Origin: Roseomonas haemaphysalidis
Lineage (GTDB): Bacteria > Pseudomonadota > Alphaproteobacteria > Acetobacterales > Acetobacteraceae
DNA length: 64,000 nt
Direction of reading: 5' to 3'
NCBI RefSeq assembly: GCF_017355405.1
Contig: NZ_CP061179.1
Coordinates: 357,393 to 421,392 of the forward strand
Shown: piece by piece, positions 35,433 to 44,411 of the stretch
Layout: each line of letters begins with the position of its first letter
How positions within the stretch are numbered: position 1 is the stretch's first letter
Position numbers and translations under genes: made by a program
The notes under the pieces: model-generated
Databases searched by the model: none
What the model saw: the letters and a program-made list of their open reading frames with translations, nothing else
Told to the model about the DNA's origin: nothing

Positions 35433-36398
35433 GTGCCGCACTCCCTTGCGCGCCGGCTGCTGCTGCGCGGCGTCGCCTCCAGCTTGTTGGTGGGCGGCGC
35501 CGCGAGGGCGCTGCGCGCGGCGCCGTTGCCCGGCATCGTCGCGCCCGGTGCGGTGCTGCTGCCGGTCTACGACGACGGCCGCTGGTGCGAGGGGCCAGCC
35601 TGGGACAGCCGCAACGGGCGGCTAGTGTTCAGCGACGTGCGCGCCGACCGGCTGATGCAGCTGGCCGCCGGCGAGCCCGCCCGCATCCGGCGCAGCCCTT
35701 CCAACAATGCCAACGGCAATGCCTTCGACCGGCAAGGCCGCCTGGTAAGCTGCGAGCACCGTGGCCGGCGCCTGGTGCTTGAGGAAGCCGACGGCAGCCT
35801 GTCCGTGCTCGCCGACCGGTTCGATGGCCGCCCGCTGAATTCGCCCAACGACCTCGCCGTCGCGGCGGATGGAGCCATCTGGTTCACCGACCCGACCTTC
35901 GGGCTGGAGCAGCCGGAAGAAGGGCGCATGGCGCGGCCGGAGCAGCCGGGCCGCTTTGTGTTCCGCCTGGATCCGGGCGGCCGCCTGGACAAGGTGGCCG
36001 ATAGCTTCGAGCAGCCCAACGGCATTGTCTTTTCGCCTGACGGCAGCCGCCTCTACGTCAGCGACACCAGCGCCGCACAGGGCCGTGAAGGCAAGCGCGA
36101 GATCCGGGTCTTCGATGTGCGCGACGGCCTACGGCTGACGAATGAGCGCCCGTTCGCCCGCGTCGCCGCTGGCGTGCCGGACGGGCTGGCGATGGACGCG
36201 GAGGGGCGGCTCTTCGCAGCCACCGACGGGGGCGCCATGATCTGGAACCCGGACGGCACGCCCGCCGGGCTTATCCCGACGCCCGCCCCCTGCGCCAACC
36301 TTGCCTTCGGCGGCGCGGACGGTCGCTGGCTGTTTCTGTGCAACGGCACGCATATCCATCGCATCACGCTGCTGACCAGGGGAGCATCATGGGCATGA
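35433..36398 (+). CDS. SMP-30/gluconolactonase/LRE-family protein, exported
   Basis: A six-bladed propeller protein of 321 residues, starting with GTG. The N-terminus MPHSLARRLLLRGVASSLLV looks like a Tat-type signal. Metal-site segments are WCEGPAWDSRNGRLVFSDV (Glu), LNSPNDLAVAADGAIWFTD (Asn/Asp) and PNGIVFSPDGSRLYVSD. This suggests a periplasmic lactonase acting on a sugar lactone. Its end overlaps the next propeller-type gene by 10 bases, so the two are co-expressed. Confidence 0.87.
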   Translation: MPHSLARRLLLRGVASSLLVGGAARALRAAPLPGIVAPGAVLLPVYDDGRWCEGPAWDSRNGRLVFSDVRADRLMQLAAGEPARIRRSPSNNANGNAFDRQGRLVSCEHRGRRLVLEEADGSLSVLADRFDGRPLNSPNDLAVAADGAIWFTDPTFGLEQPEEGRMARPEQPGRFVFRLDPGGRLDKVADSFEQPNGIVFSPDGSRLYVSDTSAAQGREGKREIRVFDVRDGLRLTNERPFARVAAGVPDGLAMDAEGRLFAATDGGAMIWNPDGTPAGLIPTPAPCANLAFGGADGRWLFLCNGTHIHRITLLTRGASWA

Positions 36399-37543
36399 CA
36401 CGCAAGGGCATCGCGCGGCGCGGGCTGCTGGCGGCGGCGGGCGGGGGCACGGCCATCGCGGCCCTGCCCCCCGCCCCCGCGGGGGCCCAGGCGGCCCCGG
36501 CACAGGGGGGGCCGCTGGAACTGTTCCGCATGGCCGCGGCGCCGACCACGCCCACCGGCCTCGCCTTGTCCCGCGACGGGCGCATGTTCCTGTTCATGCC
36601 CCGGTTTGACGACAAGACGGTGTATTCGGTGGGTGAGGTGGCCGAGGATGGCAGCGTCCGCCCCTGGCCGGACGAGGCCACCAACCGCCCCGACCCGAAG
36701 CGCCCGCAGGACACCTTCTTCCACATCCCGAACGGCGTGTTCGACGCCGAGGACCGGCTGTGGGTGCTGGATGCCGGCCTGATGGCCTCTTCCGGCCCGC
36801 CGGTGCCCGGGGCGCCCAAGCTGATGTGCTTCGACCTCGGCAGCGGGCGGGTGATGCGCACCATCTTGCTCGGCCCCGCCGTGGAACCCACTTCCTCGCT
36901 CAACGACCTGCGGGTGGATGCGCGGGGCGCCTTCATCACCGACCAGGGGCAGGACGGCCAGGGTGCGGTGATCGCGGTTGACCTGGCCAGCGGGCGCGTG
37001 ACGCGGCGGCTGGCGCGGCATTCCAGTACCGCCTCCGTCAAGGGCGTGCTGAAGTTGGTGGAAGGCCAGCCGGTGCGGCAACGGCGGCCGGATGGCGGCA
37101 GCAGCGAGGTGCAGGGCGGCGCTAATGGCATCGCGCTGTCGGCGGATGGTGAAACGCTGTTCTACGCCCCGCTGATGGGCCGCCGGCTTTATGCCGTGCC
37201 CACCGCCACGCTGCTGGACCCTCAGGCGGATGACGCCGCCGTCGCGGCGGCGGTGGAGGACCTGGGCGAAAAGGGCCTGACTGGCGGGCTGACCGCCGAT
37301 GCGGCGGGGCGGGTCTACCTGACGTGGCAGGAATTCAACGCCATCGGCGTCCGGCATCCGGACGGGCGCTTCGAACAGCTGGGAAGCGACCCACGGCTGA
37401 TCTGGCCGGATACCTTCCAGATCCGCGATGGCTGGCTCTACGTCAATTCGGCGCAGGTCAACCGGCGGGGCAGCTTCAATGGCGGGATCGACCGGCAGCA
37501 GCCGCCCTATGCGGTATTCCGCATGCGGCTCCCGGCCGGTTAA
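36389..37543 (+). CDS. MRJP/yellow-like propeller protein, exported
   Basis: A protein of 384 residues from ATG 36389, after GGGGAG; a second ATG is at 36395. The signal MTRKGIARRGLLAAAGGGTA is Tat-like. The mature part matches bacterial members of the major royal jelly/yellow family: PTGLALSRDGRMFLFMPRF, FFHIPNGVFDAEDRLWVLDAG, a NDLRVDARGAFITDQG segment and GANGIALSADGETLFYAPL. Functions are unknown in bacteria. It overlaps the SMP-30 gene by 10 bases; two exported propeller proteins in tandem suggest a shared periplasmic substrate. Confidence 0.82.
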   Translation: MGMTRKGIARRGLLAAAGGGTAIAALPPAPAGAQAAPAQGGPLELFRMAAAPTTPTGLALSRDGRMFLFMPRFDDKTVYSVGEVAEDGSVRPWPDEATNRPDPKRPQDTFFHIPNGVFDAEDRLWVLDAGLMASSGPPVPGAPKLMCFDLGSGRVMRTILLGPAVEPTSSLNDLRVDARGAFITDQGQDGQGAVIAVDLASGRVTRRLARHSSTASVKGVLKLVEGQPVRQRRPDGGSSEVQGGANGIALSADGETLFYAPLMGRRLYAVPTATLLDPQADDAAVAAAVEDLGEKGLTGGLTADAAGRVYLTWQEFNAIGVRHPDGRFEQLGSDPRLIWPDTFQIRDGWLYVNSAQVNRRGSFNGGIDRQQPPYAVFRMRLPAG

Positions 37544-37637
37544 CAGGTGGCAGATGGAGGGCGATAGGACAGCCGGCCTGACTTGATCGGGCCGCCGGAA
37601 CGGCGGAAGAGCGCGGCCGCACTTCTGGAGTCTGCCC

Positions 37638-38630
37638 ATGTCGCGTTCCATGGCCCGCCGCGATTGGCTGGGCGCCGGCCTCGCCCTGGCCGGTGCGGCC
37701 GCCCTGCCCCGCACCGCCCGCGCCAGCGGAGCCTGGCCCAACCGCCCCGTGCGGCTGCTGATCCCGTTTCCGCCCGGACAGGCCACGGACACCATCCTGC
37801 GCTACCTGGCGGACGAGCTGTCGCGCCGTTGGCCGCAACGCATCGTGGTAGACAACCGGGCGGGCGGCGCGGGCGTGGTGGGCATGGAGGCTGGCGCGCG
37901 CTCGGTGCCCGATGGCTACACGCTGGTGGCTTCCACCAGCGGCACCAATGGCATCAACCCCAGCATCATCCCCAGCCTGCCCTATGACGCGGTGAAGGAT
38001 TTCACCTACGTCACCACGGTGTTCACCGTGCCGCTGATGATCGTGGCGCATCCGTCCTTCGCGCCCAACAGCGTTGCCGAACTGCTGGCTGCAGCCAAGG
38101 CAGACCCGGGCGGCATCAACTACGGCAGCGGCGGTCCGGGCACCTCGCAGCACCTGTCGGCCGAAATGTTCTGCAGCCAGGCGGGTGTGACGCTTACGCA
38201 CGTTCCCTACAAGGGCTCGGGCCCCGCGATGACGGACCTGATCGCGGGCAACATCCCTATCATGTTCGACAGCGTGGCCAGCGCGCTGCCGCATATCCAG
38301 GGCGGGCGCATCAAGCCGATCGGCGTCACCTCCGCCGCGCGGGCGCCGCAGCTCCCGGCGGTGCCGGCGATCGGCGAAACGCTGTCAGGTTACGAGGCCA
38401 TCGGCTGGGGCGGGCTGTGCGTGCCGTCCGCCACGCCGCGCGCGGTGGTGGAGCGTGTCAACACGGATGTCACCGCCCTGCTGCGGGAGCCGCGCATCGT
38501 GGCGCGCATGCAGGAGCTGGGCGGCACCGCCGCGCCGCAAAGCATCGAGGCCGCCAATGCCTTCGTGGCCAGCGAGATCCGCAAATGGGGCGAGGTGGCG
38601 CGCGCCGCAGGCGTGAAGCTGGAGGGCTGA
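37638..38630 (+). CDS. Bug-family tripartite tricarboxylate transporter receptor
   Basis: A periplasmic binding protein of 330 residues. Signal MSRSMARRDWLGAGLALAGA, then the Bug signature WPNRPVRLLIPFPPGQATD, IVVDNRAGGAGVVGMEAG, YDAVKDFTYVTTV and HVPYKGSGPAMTDLIAGNI. Bug proteins capture carboxylates for TctAB-type permeases; none is encoded nearby, as usual for these expanded orphan families. Placed after the exported propeller genes, it may take up a product of lactone hydrolysis. Confidence 0.9.
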   Translation: MSRSMARRDWLGAGLALAGAAALPRTARASGAWPNRPVRLLIPFPPGQATDTILRYLADELSRRWPQRIVVDNRAGGAGVVGMEAGARSVPDGYTLVASTSGTNGINPSIIPSLPYDAVKDFTYVTTVFTVPLMIVAHPSFAPNSVAELLAAAKADPGGINYGSGGPGTSQHLSAEMFCSQAGVTLTHVPYKGSGPAMTDLIAGNIPIMFDSVASALPHIQGGRIKPIGVTSAARAPQLPAVPAIGETLSGYEAIGWGGLCVPSATPRAVVERVNTDVTALLREPRIVARMQELGGTAAPQSIEAANAFVASEIRKWGEVARAAGVKLEG

Positions 38631-38753
38631 CACCCGGGCCGGGTGATCTGTGCGCAAGCGCAAGATTCGTCCGCCCGGCCCCTTCCCCCGCCGCGCGAAT
38701 CAGCGGACCATGCAATGGCGGCGCTCAGGCTCCGCCAAGCACAGGAGCCGTTC

Positions 38754-38807
38754 ATGGTCGAGTTCGCCGCCGTAGTCCCACGATGTCCGGTGGAGCAAGG
38801 GGCGTGA
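38754..38807 (+). CDS. Possible 17-residue leader peptide
   Basis: ATG 38754 follows AGGAG by 6 bases and opens a short frame, MVEFAAVVPRCPVEQGA, whose TGA overlaps the GTG start of the next gene as GTGA. The arrangement is that of a translationally coupled leader. It has no known homolog that I can name and could be a chance frame. Confidence 0.35.
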   Translation: MVEFAAVVPRCPVEQGA

Positions 38808-39841
38808 GCCAGCGGCAAACGGTGGTCATTGCCTCGCCGCTGGAGGCCGGGCACGTGGACAGGCTGCGCGCCCTGGCGCCCGACCGGCTGGACGTGCTGT
38901 TTGAACCGTCGCTGCTGCCGCCCGTGCGCTACGTCGCGGACCACAAGGGTGCGCCCTTCACACGTGACGCCGCGCAGCAGCAGGCGTGGCAGGCGCTGCT
39001 GGCGCGGGCCGACATCCTGTGGGACTTCCCGCCCGCCGATTTGCTGGACATCATGCCCCGCCTGCGCTGGATCCAGGCCACCAGCACCGGCGTCGGCCCC
39101 ACCGCCGCCAAGCTGCGCCTGGCCGAGCATGGCATCACCGTGACCACCGCGCGCGGCGTACATGCCGGGCCGCTGGCGGAATGGGTGTTCATGGCGCTGC
39201 TGCAGCACGTGCGTGGCCTGGACCACCTGCGGCGGGAGCAGGCTGCGCATCGTTGGACACGCTATTGCGGCGAGGACTTGGCCGGGCGCCGGCTGCTGCT
39301 GATCGGCGCCGGTGACCTGGCGCGCGGCTGCGCCCGCATCGGCAAGGCCATGGATATGGAGGTGGTGGCGCTGGCCCGCCGGCCGGAACGCGAGCGTGGT
39401 CACGCCGCGCTGTTCGACCGCGTCGCCCCCGTGTCCGACCTTCTGGATGAGTTGCGGCAGGCGGATGCCGTGGTGGTCACGGTGCCGCAGACGCCCGAAA
39501 CGGAAGGGATGTTCAATGCCGCGGCCTTCGCCGCCATGCGGCCTGGCGCGGCCTTCGTGAATATCGGCCGCGGCGCGGTGGTGGACCAACCGGCGCTGTG
39601 CGCAGCCTTGCAGCGCGGGCAGGTTGGCTTCGCCGCGCTGGACGTGACGGAGCCGGAGCCGCTGCCGCCGGAAGACCCGCTGTGGTCCATGCCGAACGTG
39701 CTGATCAGCCCACATTCAGCCAGCACCGTATCGCGCGAGAATGCGCGCATCACCGCCATCTTCATCGACAACCTACGCTGCTGGCTGGACGGCCGGCCCC
39801 AGGCGATGCGCAACATCCTGGAACCCGGCCAGCTCTACTGA
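38804..39841 (+). CDS. D-2-hydroxyacid dehydrogenase
   Basis: A protein of 345 residues. I prefer GTG 38804, which has AAGGGG close by and makes a GTGA overlap with the short leader frame; an ATG at 38783 is in frame. The NAD-binding GAGDLARGCA is followed by LARRPE, VVTVPQTPETEGMFN, the catalytic Arg in VNIGRGAVVD, Glu in DVTEPEPLPP and His in LISPHSAST, so the catalytic triad is complete. Likely a glyoxylate/hydroxypyruvate-type 2-ketoacid reductase. A solute-binding protein gene follows after 24 bases. Confidence 0.9.
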   Translation: MSQRQTVVIASPLEAGHVDRLRALAPDRLDVLFEPSLLPPVRYVADHKGAPFTRDAAQQQAWQALLARADILWDFPPADLLDIMPRLRWIQATSTGVGPTAAKLRLAEHGITVTTARGVHAGPLAEWVFMALLQHVRGLDHLRREQAAHRWTRYCGEDLAGRRLLLIGAGDLARGCARIGKAMDMEVVALARRPERERGHAALFDRVAPVSDLLDELRQADAVVVTVPQTPETEGMFNAAAFAAMRPGAAFVNIGRGAVVDQPALCAALQRGQVGFAALDVTEPEPLPPEDPLWSMPNVLISPHSASTVSRENARITAIFIDNLRCWLDGRPQAMRNILEPGQLY

Positions 39842-39865
39842 CCGCCCCTCAGAGGAAATTAAGCG

Positions 39866-41401
39866 ATGACGCTGCTGCCCCGGCTGGCCCTTGGCCTGTC
39901 CCTGCTGCTGGCCGGCCCCGCCATGGCGCAGACGCTGCGCATCGGCATCCAGTCGCCGCCGAGCACGCTGGACCCCCACTGGCTGCTGAACCTGTCCAAC
40001 ACCGGCGCGCTGCGCAACATCTACGAGACGCTGGTGGCGCGCGACGCGCAAATGCAGTTGAAGCCCGGCCTCGCACTATCCTGGCAGCCGGTGGACGAGA
40101 CGACGTGGGAGTTCCGACTGCGCCCCGGCGTGCGCTTCCATGATGGCTCGCCCTTCACGGCGGCCGATGTCGCGGCCTCCTTCCAGCGCGTGCCCAACGT
40201 GGCGGGCAATCCCAACCCCTACACCATCTACCTCGCGGGCGTCGCGGGGGTGGATGTGGTGGACGACCTGACCCTGCGCATCCGCACCAACGGCCCGCTG
40301 CCGATCCTGCCCACCAACCTGACGCAGGTCTTCATCGTGCCGCGCTCGGTAGCTGAGAAGGGTAATGCCGAATTTAACGCCGGCACCGCCGCCATCGGCA
40401 CCGGGCCTTTCCGGGTATCAAGCTGGTCCACCAGCGCGCCCCTGGTGATGCGCCGCAACGACGACTGGTGGGGCGGCGCCGTGCCATGGGAGGGCGCCTC
40501 GCTGGTGCCGATCCCGGTGGATAGCGCGCGCGTCGCGGCGCTGATCGCGGGCGATGTGGACTTCATCAACAACGTGCCGTTGCAGGACGCGCCTCGCATC
40601 CGCGATGACCGCCGGCTCGCGCTGTTCGATGGTCCTTCCGTCTACGCCGTCAACCTGTACATGGATGTGGAGCGCGCCAATCCGCCGGGCGTGGAAGCCG
40701 ATGGCCGCAACCCCATGCGCGACGGGCGGGTGCGCCGCGCCATGTCGCTGGCGCTGAACCGCGAGGGCATCGCGCGGCAGGTGATGGAAGGCTATGCCGA
40801 CCCGACGGACCAGCCCGCGCCGCCCTTCATCTTCGGCGCGCTGCCGGACCGCGCGGTGCCGGCGCAGGACCTTGCCGCCGCCCGCGCGCTGTTGGCGGAG
40901 GCGGGCTTCCCACAGGGCTTCGGGCTGAACCTGTTCTGCTCGCCCAACCGCACACCACGCATCTGCCAGGCGATGGCCGCCGTCTGGACGCGCATCGGCA
41001 TCCGCACCACGGTGGAGGTGGTGCCGCAGGCTACCTTCCTGACCCGCCGCAACAAGCGCGACTACGGCGCTTTCGTCACCGCCTTCGGCTCCCTGACGGG
41101 CGAGACCTCCTACCTGCTGGGCTCTCAGCTGCACTCAGTCGGTACGGTACCTGGCCTCGGCACGCTGAACTTCACCGGTCTCGGCACGCCGGAAACCGAT
41201 GCGATGATTCAGCGCGCACGGGCGACGCTGGACGACACGCAACGCGCCGAGCAGCTACGCGCGCTGATGCGGCGAACGGTGGAGGAGAACCTCATCACCG
41301 GCGTCGGCCTGCTGCGCTCGGTCAATGCCGGGCAGGCGCGTTTGACCTACCAAGCACGCGCCGATGAGGAAGTGCTGGCTGTAGAGGTGCGACCATTCTG
41401 A
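39866..41401 (+). CDS. Peptide-type ABC substrate-binding protein (SBP family 5)
   Basis: A periplasmic protein of 511 residues with a Sec signal (MTLLPRLALGLSLLLAGPAM, then AQ). Family 5 features: LRIGIQSPPSTLDPHW, LARDAQ-type linker, TTWEFRLRPGVRFHDGSPF, GTGPFRVSSWS and FGLNLFCSPNR near the end. GAGGAAA precedes the ATG. It is an orphan receptor: no permease or ATPase gene lies beside it. It closes the high-GC block; base composition changes sharply just after its stop. Confidence 0.92.
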   Translation: MTLLPRLALGLSLLLAGPAMAQTLRIGIQSPPSTLDPHWLLNLSNTGALRNIYETLVARDAQMQLKPGLALSWQPVDETTWEFRLRPGVRFHDGSPFTAADVAASFQRVPNVAGNPNPYTIYLAGVAGVDVVDDLTLRIRTNGPLPILPTNLTQVFIVPRSVAEKGNAEFNAGTAAIGTGPFRVSSWSTSAPLVMRRNDDWWGGAVPWEGASLVPIPVDSARVAALIAGDVDFINNVPLQDAPRIRDDRRLALFDGPSVYAVNLYMDVERANPPGVEADGRNPMRDGRVRRAMSLALNREGIARQVMEGYADPTDQPAPPFIFGALPDRAVPAQDLAAARALLAEAGFPQGFGLNLFCSPNRTPRICQAMAAVWTRIGIRTTVEVVPQATFLTRRNKRDYGAFVTAFGSLTGETSYLLGSQLHSVGTVPGLGTLNFTGLGTPETDAMIQRARATLDDTQRAEQLRALMRRTVEENLITGVGLLRSVNAGQARLTYQARADEEVLAVEVRPF

Positions 41402-41463
41402 AGGACCATCTGGCAACAAGCGGGAGCTTATCGGCGAAGAATGCTGGCCGCAACGGTTTCGCT

Positions 41464-41477
41464 TATCTTACAAGATA
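41464..41477. promoter_or_regulatory. Inverted repeat upstream of the glycosyltransferase pair
   Basis: TATCTT-AC-AAGATA is a perfect 6-bp inverted repeat, extended by CGC/GCG with one bulged T, in the AT-rich 180-bp stretch before the glycosyltransferase gene. It may be an operator or hairpin. No clear promoter hexamers were found around it. Confidence 0.35.
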
Positions 41478-41582
41478 GCGATAATGTTACAAATTGTCAT
41501 ACTTCGATTGGTCTAAGGTGGAGGCTGCATGGAATGCTTGCTTCGCAGCGATGCGAAGCTGGCAAGAGATCTTCGAGTGGAA

Positions 41583-42686
41583 ATGACAGATATTACACCA
41601 ATCCTTTCCGCTCCCTCCGTATCCATTGTGGTTCCAGCCTTCAATGAAATCGAGGTACTACCCGCATTTCACAGGCGACTGTCAGATGTGATGGGTCGAA
41701 CCTCCCTGAGCTGGGAGGTCGTCTACGTCAACGACGGGTCGACCGACGGAACACTCGCGGCATTAGAGGTGCTTTGCACCACAGATCCTCGTGTCGCGCT
41801 CGTCAACCTAAGCCGGAACTTCGGAAAAGAAATTGCTCTCACCGCTGGCCTTGACCATGCACGTGGAACAGAGGCCATCGTTGTCATCGACGTGGACCTG
41901 CAGGATCCACCGGAAGTGATCCCATTGCTGATCGCCGAATGGCGGAGGGGATTCGATGTCGTATATGCCCGACGCCGGATGCGACAGGGTGAGACGTGGC
42001 TGAAGAAAGCCACTGCTGCGGCCTTCTATCGTGTCATGCGGCGCGTCAGTGACAAGGTGGAGATCCCAGCTGATACTGGGGATTTTCGTTTGATGAGTAG
42101 ACGCGCCTTGGAAGCTCTCCTGGCGTTGCGCGAGCGACATCGCTTTATGAAGGGCTTGTTCGCCTGGATTGGATTTCCAACCACTGGCGTACTGTACGAC
42201 CGGGCCCCACGTGCAGCTGGAACCACCAAGTGGAACTACTGGCATCTCTGGAACTTCAGCCTGGAGGGCTTGACGTCTTTCACAGTCGCACCGCTCAAGG
42301 TTGCGACCTACCTTGGCCTCATCACCGCTTTTTTGGCCGCCTGCTACGGAGCAATCATCATCTTCCGCACCGTGGTGTGGGGTAACCCGGTAGCCGGCTA
42401 CCCAAGCGTCATGGTCGTCGTGCTGATCTTGGGCGGAATTCAACTAGTAACGCTTGGGATTATCGGCGAATACTTGGGCCGTGTATTCAATGAGGTGAAG
42501 GCCCGGCCCTTGTACTTGGCCGAACGCTTCCTCCCCAGCCGGTATGATGCCACAGAAAACCCTGGCCTATCCCCGCCGGTCAATGAGAGATCGTTGGATT
42601 TGCTCGTACCGCATACACCGCGTCATCCCACGCCGACAGAAACTGCTACCATTCCCTCGAAGCCTCATTCCGATACTGTCGCATGA
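41583..42686 (+). CDS. Family 2 glycosyltransferase, GtrB/DPM1-like
   Basis: A protein of 367 residues from ATG 41583; an ATG at 41529 is in frame but adds a non-homologous start. The GT-A domain has SIVVPAFNEIEVLPAF, VYVNDGSTDGTL, VNLSRNFGKEIALTAGLDHA and the DVDLQDPPEVIP metal site. Two C-terminal membrane segments (LGLITAFLAACYGAIIIF and VVVLILGGIQLVTLGIIGEYLG) resemble bactoprenol glycosyltransferases such as GtrB and ArnC. It should load a sugar onto undecaprenyl phosphate. Codon use is less GC-biased than the neighbours. It overlaps the next gene by 4 bases; no GtrA flippase gene is present. Confidence 0.88.
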   Translation: MTDITPILSAPSVSIVVPAFNEIEVLPAFHRRLSDVMGRTSLSWEVVYVNDGSTDGTLAALEVLCTTDPRVALVNLSRNFGKEIALTAGLDHARGTEAIVVIDVDLQDPPEVIPLLIAEWRRGFDVVYARRRMRQGETWLKKATAAAFYRVMRRVSDKVEIPADTGDFRLMSRRALEALLALRERHRFMKGLFAWIGFPTTGVLYDRAPRAAGTTKWNYWHLWNFSLEGLTSFTVAPLKVATYLGLITAFLAACYGAIIIFRTVVWGNPVAGYPSVMVVVLILGGIQLVTLGIIGEYLGRVFNEVKARPLYLAERFLPSRYDATENPGLSPPVNERSLDLLVPHTPRHPTPTETATIPSKPHSDTVA

Positions 42687-44407
42687 GCAGGCTTAGGCTT
42701 TCCAACCGACCGTTCGCTATCGGCGGCGAAAAATCTCAGTATTTTTGGCCGCTGTTGGTGGTCGTGATCGGCACACTCATCTGTGTCTGGCCACTTCTCG
42801 TGTTCGGCTTCCCTGCTGGCGCCTGGGACGTCCGGTTCCATGTGCTGTATGCCGAGGAAGTGCTCCAGGAGATCGGTCAGGGTGTTCTCTTCCCAAGATG
42901 GCTGCCAGGACTGAACAATGGCCTAGGCGCACCCACCTTCTTTTATTACGGTCCCGTTCCTTATCTGCTGAGTAGTCTGACAGCCGTGATCGCTTGGTCC
43001 CATGACGGGCTGGTCCTCTTGGCGCTGGCGGGAACACTGGTCATGGTGGCGTCGGGCCTCGCCTTTTTTGCTTGGGCGAGGCAGGTCGTGCCGCCATGGC
43101 CAGCAGCACTTGGAGCACTCACTTATGGGGCACTCCCTTATCATCTGCTGATGGATCTCTGGACTCGTGCGGCATTTGCCGAGTTCACGGCCTATCTTTG
43201 CCTTCCCCTAGTGTTCTTGGCTGCGGATGGCGTCGCGCGCCGCAAATGGTGGGGCATGCTGCTTCTGCCCATAAGCTTTGCTCTACTTATTGCTACGCAC
43301 ATCATCACAGCACTGCTAACGTCCGGAATTCTGGCTTTTTATCTCCTGGCCTGCCGACTCGCTGTTGCCGCACTGTGGCGCATCAGTTGGGCTGCCCTGC
43401 TCGGCATCCTTCTGTCAGCGGTATATCTGGTACCAGCTGTCACGCTCCGCTCGGAGGTCAACGTACCGGTCGATATCTTGCCGAATGGCGTATTCCTCGG
43501 CAATTCGTTTACCGGCGGCCTGGGTCAGGGATCACGTGCGATCGGTTTGGCCCTTGACCTTATCTGGCTCGCGCAGCTTGCGCTCAATCTTGCCATGCTA
43601 GCCGTATTCCTACGCTACCGATTGTCACCGCGGTTTGGCCGGATCTGGAGCGTTTTGACCGTCGGCATGCTGGTCATGATGTCGGTCTGGATGGCACCGG
43701 TCTGGCGGCTGCTTCCCATCCTTCAGAATGTCCAGTTCCCGTCGCGCATGCTCGCACTAGCCGATCTGGGTACAGCCATCTCGATAGCCGTGCTCATGGG
43801 CTCCATAGGTGCCCGCTGGACCAGGATCGCGATCCCGATGGGGGTGGCACTTTCCATCCTGTTTGGCGCCTCCCAGGCCATACCTGCACTGCAATATGGC
43901 AATTTCGATGCCGCTCGCACTCCTTGGCCCATTGTCCGCGCTATACGCACAACTTATGAGACGTTCCGGCCTGTCCACAGCCTTCGCAGGCTGCCTTTTG
44001 ACCACGAGCCGGATCGCCCGTTTTCCGGGGCTCGATTGGAGGTTTTGGAGCAGCTGGCTAGCGCTGCCGTCGTTTCCTGGACCGCACGAGATATCGTATT
44101 CCAAACGATGTCCCCCGTGCCCTTCACGATCGACGTCGCACAGCTCTTTTTCAGTGGCTGGGTCGCGAAAACAGGCGAGCAGAGGCTGCCCGTCAGGCCG
44201 TCCCCAGATCTAGGATTGGTGCAAATCGATATTCCGGCAGGTCAACACCAGGTCGCTCTCAAACTTGAGCCGGTGCCGGCAGAGGTGGCGGGATGGTACA
44301 TCTCCAGCACTGCGATGCTGGTCTGGCTGGTGCAGGCCATCTTTCATTTTCGAAGCCGGGCAAGGTGGCCACTAGCAGGTGGAAGGTCAGGCACCTTTCG
44401 CCACTGA
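42683..44407 (+). CDS. Multi-pass membrane protein, GT-C/PTPS-related type
   Basis: A membrane protein of 574 residues with about 11 hydrophobic segments and a soluble C-terminal portion. The segment GAWDVRFHVLYAEEVLQEIG, then LFPRWLPGLNNGLGAPTFFY and GPVPYLL matches the 6-pyruvoyl-tetrahydropterin-synthase-related membrane family, proteins built like GT-C glycosyltransferases with an acidic first loop. It likely transfers the lipid-linked sugar made by its partner to an envelope polymer on the periplasmic face; that role is inferred from pairing. Base composition is low in GC for this replicon. Confidence 0.75.
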   Translation: MSRLRLSNRPFAIGGEKSQYFWPLLVVVIGTLICVWPLLVFGFPAGAWDVRFHVLYAEEVLQEIGQGVLFPRWLPGLNNGLGAPTFFYYGPVPYLLSSLTAVIAWSHDGLVLLALAGTLVMVASGLAFFAWARQVVPPWPAALGALTYGALPYHLLMDLWTRAAFAEFTAYLCLPLVFLAADGVARRKWWGMLLLPISFALLIATHIITALLTSGILAFYLLACRLAVAALWRISWAALLGILLSAVYLVPAVTLRSEVNVPVDILPNGVFLGNSFTGGLGQGSRAIGLALDLIWLAQLALNLAMLAVFLRYRLSPRFGRIWSVLTVGMLVMMSVWMAPVWRLLPILQNVQFPSRMLALADLGTAISIAVLMGSIGARWTRIAIPMGVALSILFGASQAIPALQYGNFDAARTPWPIVRAIRTTYETFRPVHSLRRLPFDHEPDRPFSGARLEVLEQLASAAVVSWTARDIVFQTMSPVPFTIDVAQLFFSGWVAKTGEQRLPVRPSPDLGLVQIDIPAGQHQVALKLEPVPAEVAGWYISSTAMLVWLVQAIFHFRSRARWPLAGGRSGTFRH

Positions 44408-44411
44408 AGCA

